From: Pseudomonas brassicacearum
Lineage (GTDB): Bacteria > Pseudomonadota > Gammaproteobacteria > Pseudomonadales > Pseudomonadaceae
Direction of reading: 5' to 3'
DNA: 64,000 nucleotides
NCBI RefSeq assembly: GCF_000585995.1
Contig: NZ_CP007410.1
Coordinates: 3,685,430 to 3,749,429, forward strand
The stretch's first letter is position 1, and each line of letters starts with the position of its first letter. The notes below the pieces were generated by a model, which saw nothing but the letters and a program-made list of their open reading frames with translations, was not told where the DNA came from and did not search any database. Below are positions 62,800 to 64,000 of the stretch, piece after piece. The translations under genes and the position numbers were made by a program.

Positions 62800-63522
62800 G
62801 TGACGAATCTAAGTGCCGCTCCTGAGTTCACACCTGTGCCAACCTTCGAGAGTTACCGGTTCTTTCGCCGGGTCGGGATGTTCGTGCTGGCCGCCTTGTT
62901 GTTTTTCCTGGCCGCCATACCCAGCGTGCTCTTCCTCCCTGCCGAGCTGCATTCATACCTATCGTTCGCCTCCACCGCGGGTATCGCTGCGCTCCTGCTG
63001 GTCGCCCTTTTTGCCTGGCAATACCGTGCTGATGCGGGCAGCCAATTGCGCGGCGACTCCATCAAGTTCCTGAAGGTTGGCGCGCTCGCCATCATCGCGT
63101 CCTACCTGCTTTGCGGGGTCGCCATTTTCGTGCTCGGGCTGCCTCAAGAGGCGTTCATGGCCGAGCTCCTGACAGGTCTCACCGGTTGGCAAGGCGCGAT
63201 CAAGATCGCTTCGTTGATCCTGTTTCCACCCATCACCGAGGAGCTGTTTTTCCGCCACTACCTGCTGCGTCTGTTTCCCTATGAAAACAGCCCTGCCTGG
63301 AAATGGATCGCGATCATCGCGACATCGGCAATCTTCGCCGGCATTCACATCCAATATGGTAACTGGACAACCGTCGTGCTGATCTTTGCATGTGGGTGCA
63401 TATTCGCCATCGCGCGAATCGCCAGCGGCGGCCTGCTGGTTCCGATACTGCTGCATTCGCTGGCTGAGATTGTCGCGCTGAGCAGCGACTGGTCTTTTCG
63501 CCTGATGGGGCTTTACAGTTGA
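62800..63522 (+). CDS. CPBP-family intramembrane metalloprotease
   Basis: This 240-aa membrane protein has about seven hydrophobic helices. The CPBP (Abi/Rce1) motif 1 is PPITEELFFRHYLLRLF (EExxxR), motif 2 is IFAGIHIQYGNW, and motif 3 is PILLHSLAEI. Start GTG 62800 is chosen because GGAG stands 5 bases upstream; GTG 62794 would overlap that site. Such proteins cleave membrane or prenylated substrates or process bacteriocins; no partner peptide gene is visible. Confidence 0.85.
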   Translation: MTNLSAAPEFTPVPTFESYRFFRRVGMFVLAALLFFLAAIPSVLFLPAELHSYLSFASTAGIAALLLVALFAWQYRADAGSQLRGDSIKFLKVGALAIIASYLLCGVAIFVLGLPQEAFMAELLTGLTGWQGAIKIASLILFPPITEELFFRHYLLRLFPYENSPAWKWIAIIATSAIFAGIHIQYGNWTTVVLIFACGCIFAIARIASGGLLVPILLHSLAEIVALSSDWSFRLMGLYS

Positions 63523-63561
63523 TCGATGCCATTCACGGCTGACTATTTCCAGGCAAGGGCA

Positions 63562-63942
63562 ATGATGAAGATCCGAGCAATGGCTTACGTCCTGTTTGCG
63601 TTGACGCTTCCGATGCTGTGCACGCCAGTCCAAGCGGCAACGTGGCAGATTTGCCGCATGGAGCTTCGTATCCTTGAGGTACTGAAACAACCCTACCCGC
63701 AGCTACAGGCGCGGATCGAGAAAGTCAGTTCGACCTCTGCTACGGCAGAATGCCCGGAGGAAGGGACAACGATGACGTTCACTCCGGAAACGCCTGATTA
63801 CCAATCCACCCTTCCGCGCCGGCAATGGCCCAAGAAGGGGCAGTCAGTACAGGTCAATTACCAATATCTGGATGGTATGTGCAAGGGCGATGGCAACAGC
63901 TATGCGTGTCGTATCAAGCACTACCCGTTAGTGGGTCAATAA
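63562..63942 (+). CDS. Small secreted protein with four cysteines, unknown function
   Basis: A 126-residue frame with signal peptide (AMAYVLFALTLPMLC..VQA) and a mature part of ~100 residues with four cysteines (WQICRM, AECPEE, GMCKGD, YACRIK), probably two disulfides in the periplasm. Starts ATG 63562 or 63565 follow AAGGG closely; a longer frame from 63526 has no ribosome site. It lies 39 bases after the CPBP gene. No family recognised. Confidence 0.6.
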   Translation: MMKIRAMAYVLFALTLPMLCTPVQAATWQICRMELRILEVLKQPYPQLQARIEKVSSTSATAECPEEGTTMTFTPETPDYQSTLPRRQWPKKGQSVQVNYQYLDGMCKGDGNSYACRIKHYPLVGQ

Positions 63943-63963
63943 ATCGGAAAAGAGAGCGATCTT

Positions 63964-64000
63964 ATGAAGCCCATCAGCATTCGTACCCTGCACAAGACTG
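63964..64000 (+). CDS. Start of a further gene, cut by the window end
   Basis: ATG at 63964 after AAAGAGAG, reading MKPISIRTLHKT to the window edge, 21 bases downstream of the preceding stop. Too short to identify. Confidence 0.45.
   Translation, partial: MKPISIRTLHKT

Overview
The window is GC-rich Pseudomonas DNA, most like the P. fluorescens complex (P. corrugata/brassicacearum-type plant-associated strains). The evidence is the very abundant Pseudomonas REP/BIME palindromes, Anr boxes, an sfn sulfur locus, a PsmE-like alginate epimerase with its own type I secretion system, and two NRPS systems. No tRNA, rRNA, IS element, CRISPR array or phage gene was recognised.

Region 1 (1-26.8 kb) is secondary metabolism. 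The window opens inside a large lipopeptide-type NRPS whose visible part is C(partial)-A(Thr)-T-C-A(Thr)-T-C-A(Glu-like)-T-C-T-TE. The last module has no adenylation domain, the arrangement known from SyrE of syringomycin, where the last residue is loaded in trans. A 2.25-kb array of 17 REP-pair units follows. Next come a glycosyltransferase, a two-module NRPS with Ser and Pro codes, and an FAD monooxygenase. This is the gene content described for brabantamide A (braA-braB-braC): acyl-Ser-Pro is made, oxidatively rearranged to a bicyclic carbamate and rhamnosylated. A LuxR-type regulator without a recognisable autoinducer domain, an RND-type outer-membrane lipoprotein and a DUF2158-like small protein close the region. 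About 100 bp upstream of braA and upstream of the luxR gene are near duplicates, which suggests a shared promoter/operator.

Region 2 (26.9-30.4 kb, minus strand) holds a 4-TM membrane protein, a HemN paralogue lacking the radical-SAM cysteine triad, and a canonical hemN. Two Anr/FNR-type boxes sit upstream of the first and second genes, pointing to induction under low oxygen.

Region 3 (30.5-41.7 kb) encodes a PsmE-like mannuronan C5-epimerase with RTX repeats and an O-acetylhydrolase domain, convergent with a complete type I secretion system (ABC exporter, membrane fusion protein, TolC-like). Between them lies a pair of ~275-bp inverted structured repeats whose hairpins differ by compensatory base changes.

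Region 4 (42-49 kb) holds a GABA-type permease, a TetR regulator, a polyamine-type binding protein, an outer-membrane barrel, a NylB-like serine hydrolase and a receiver-only response regulator. It looks like a small amine/amide catabolic locus.

Region 5 (49-60 kb) is an organosulfur (sfn/msu) locus: sfnR, then a minus-strand operon msuE-like - sfnG - degenerate acyl-CoA-synthetase-like protein - five-component Liv-type ABC transporter, driven by a good sigma-54 promoter. A divergent sfnB-family gene is interrupted by an in-frame amber codon.

Region 6 (60-64 kb) contains a LysR regulator divergent from an extended SDR (with a perfect 16-bp palindrome between them), a histidine phosphatase, a CPBP membrane protease, a small secreted four-cysteine protein and the start of one more gene.
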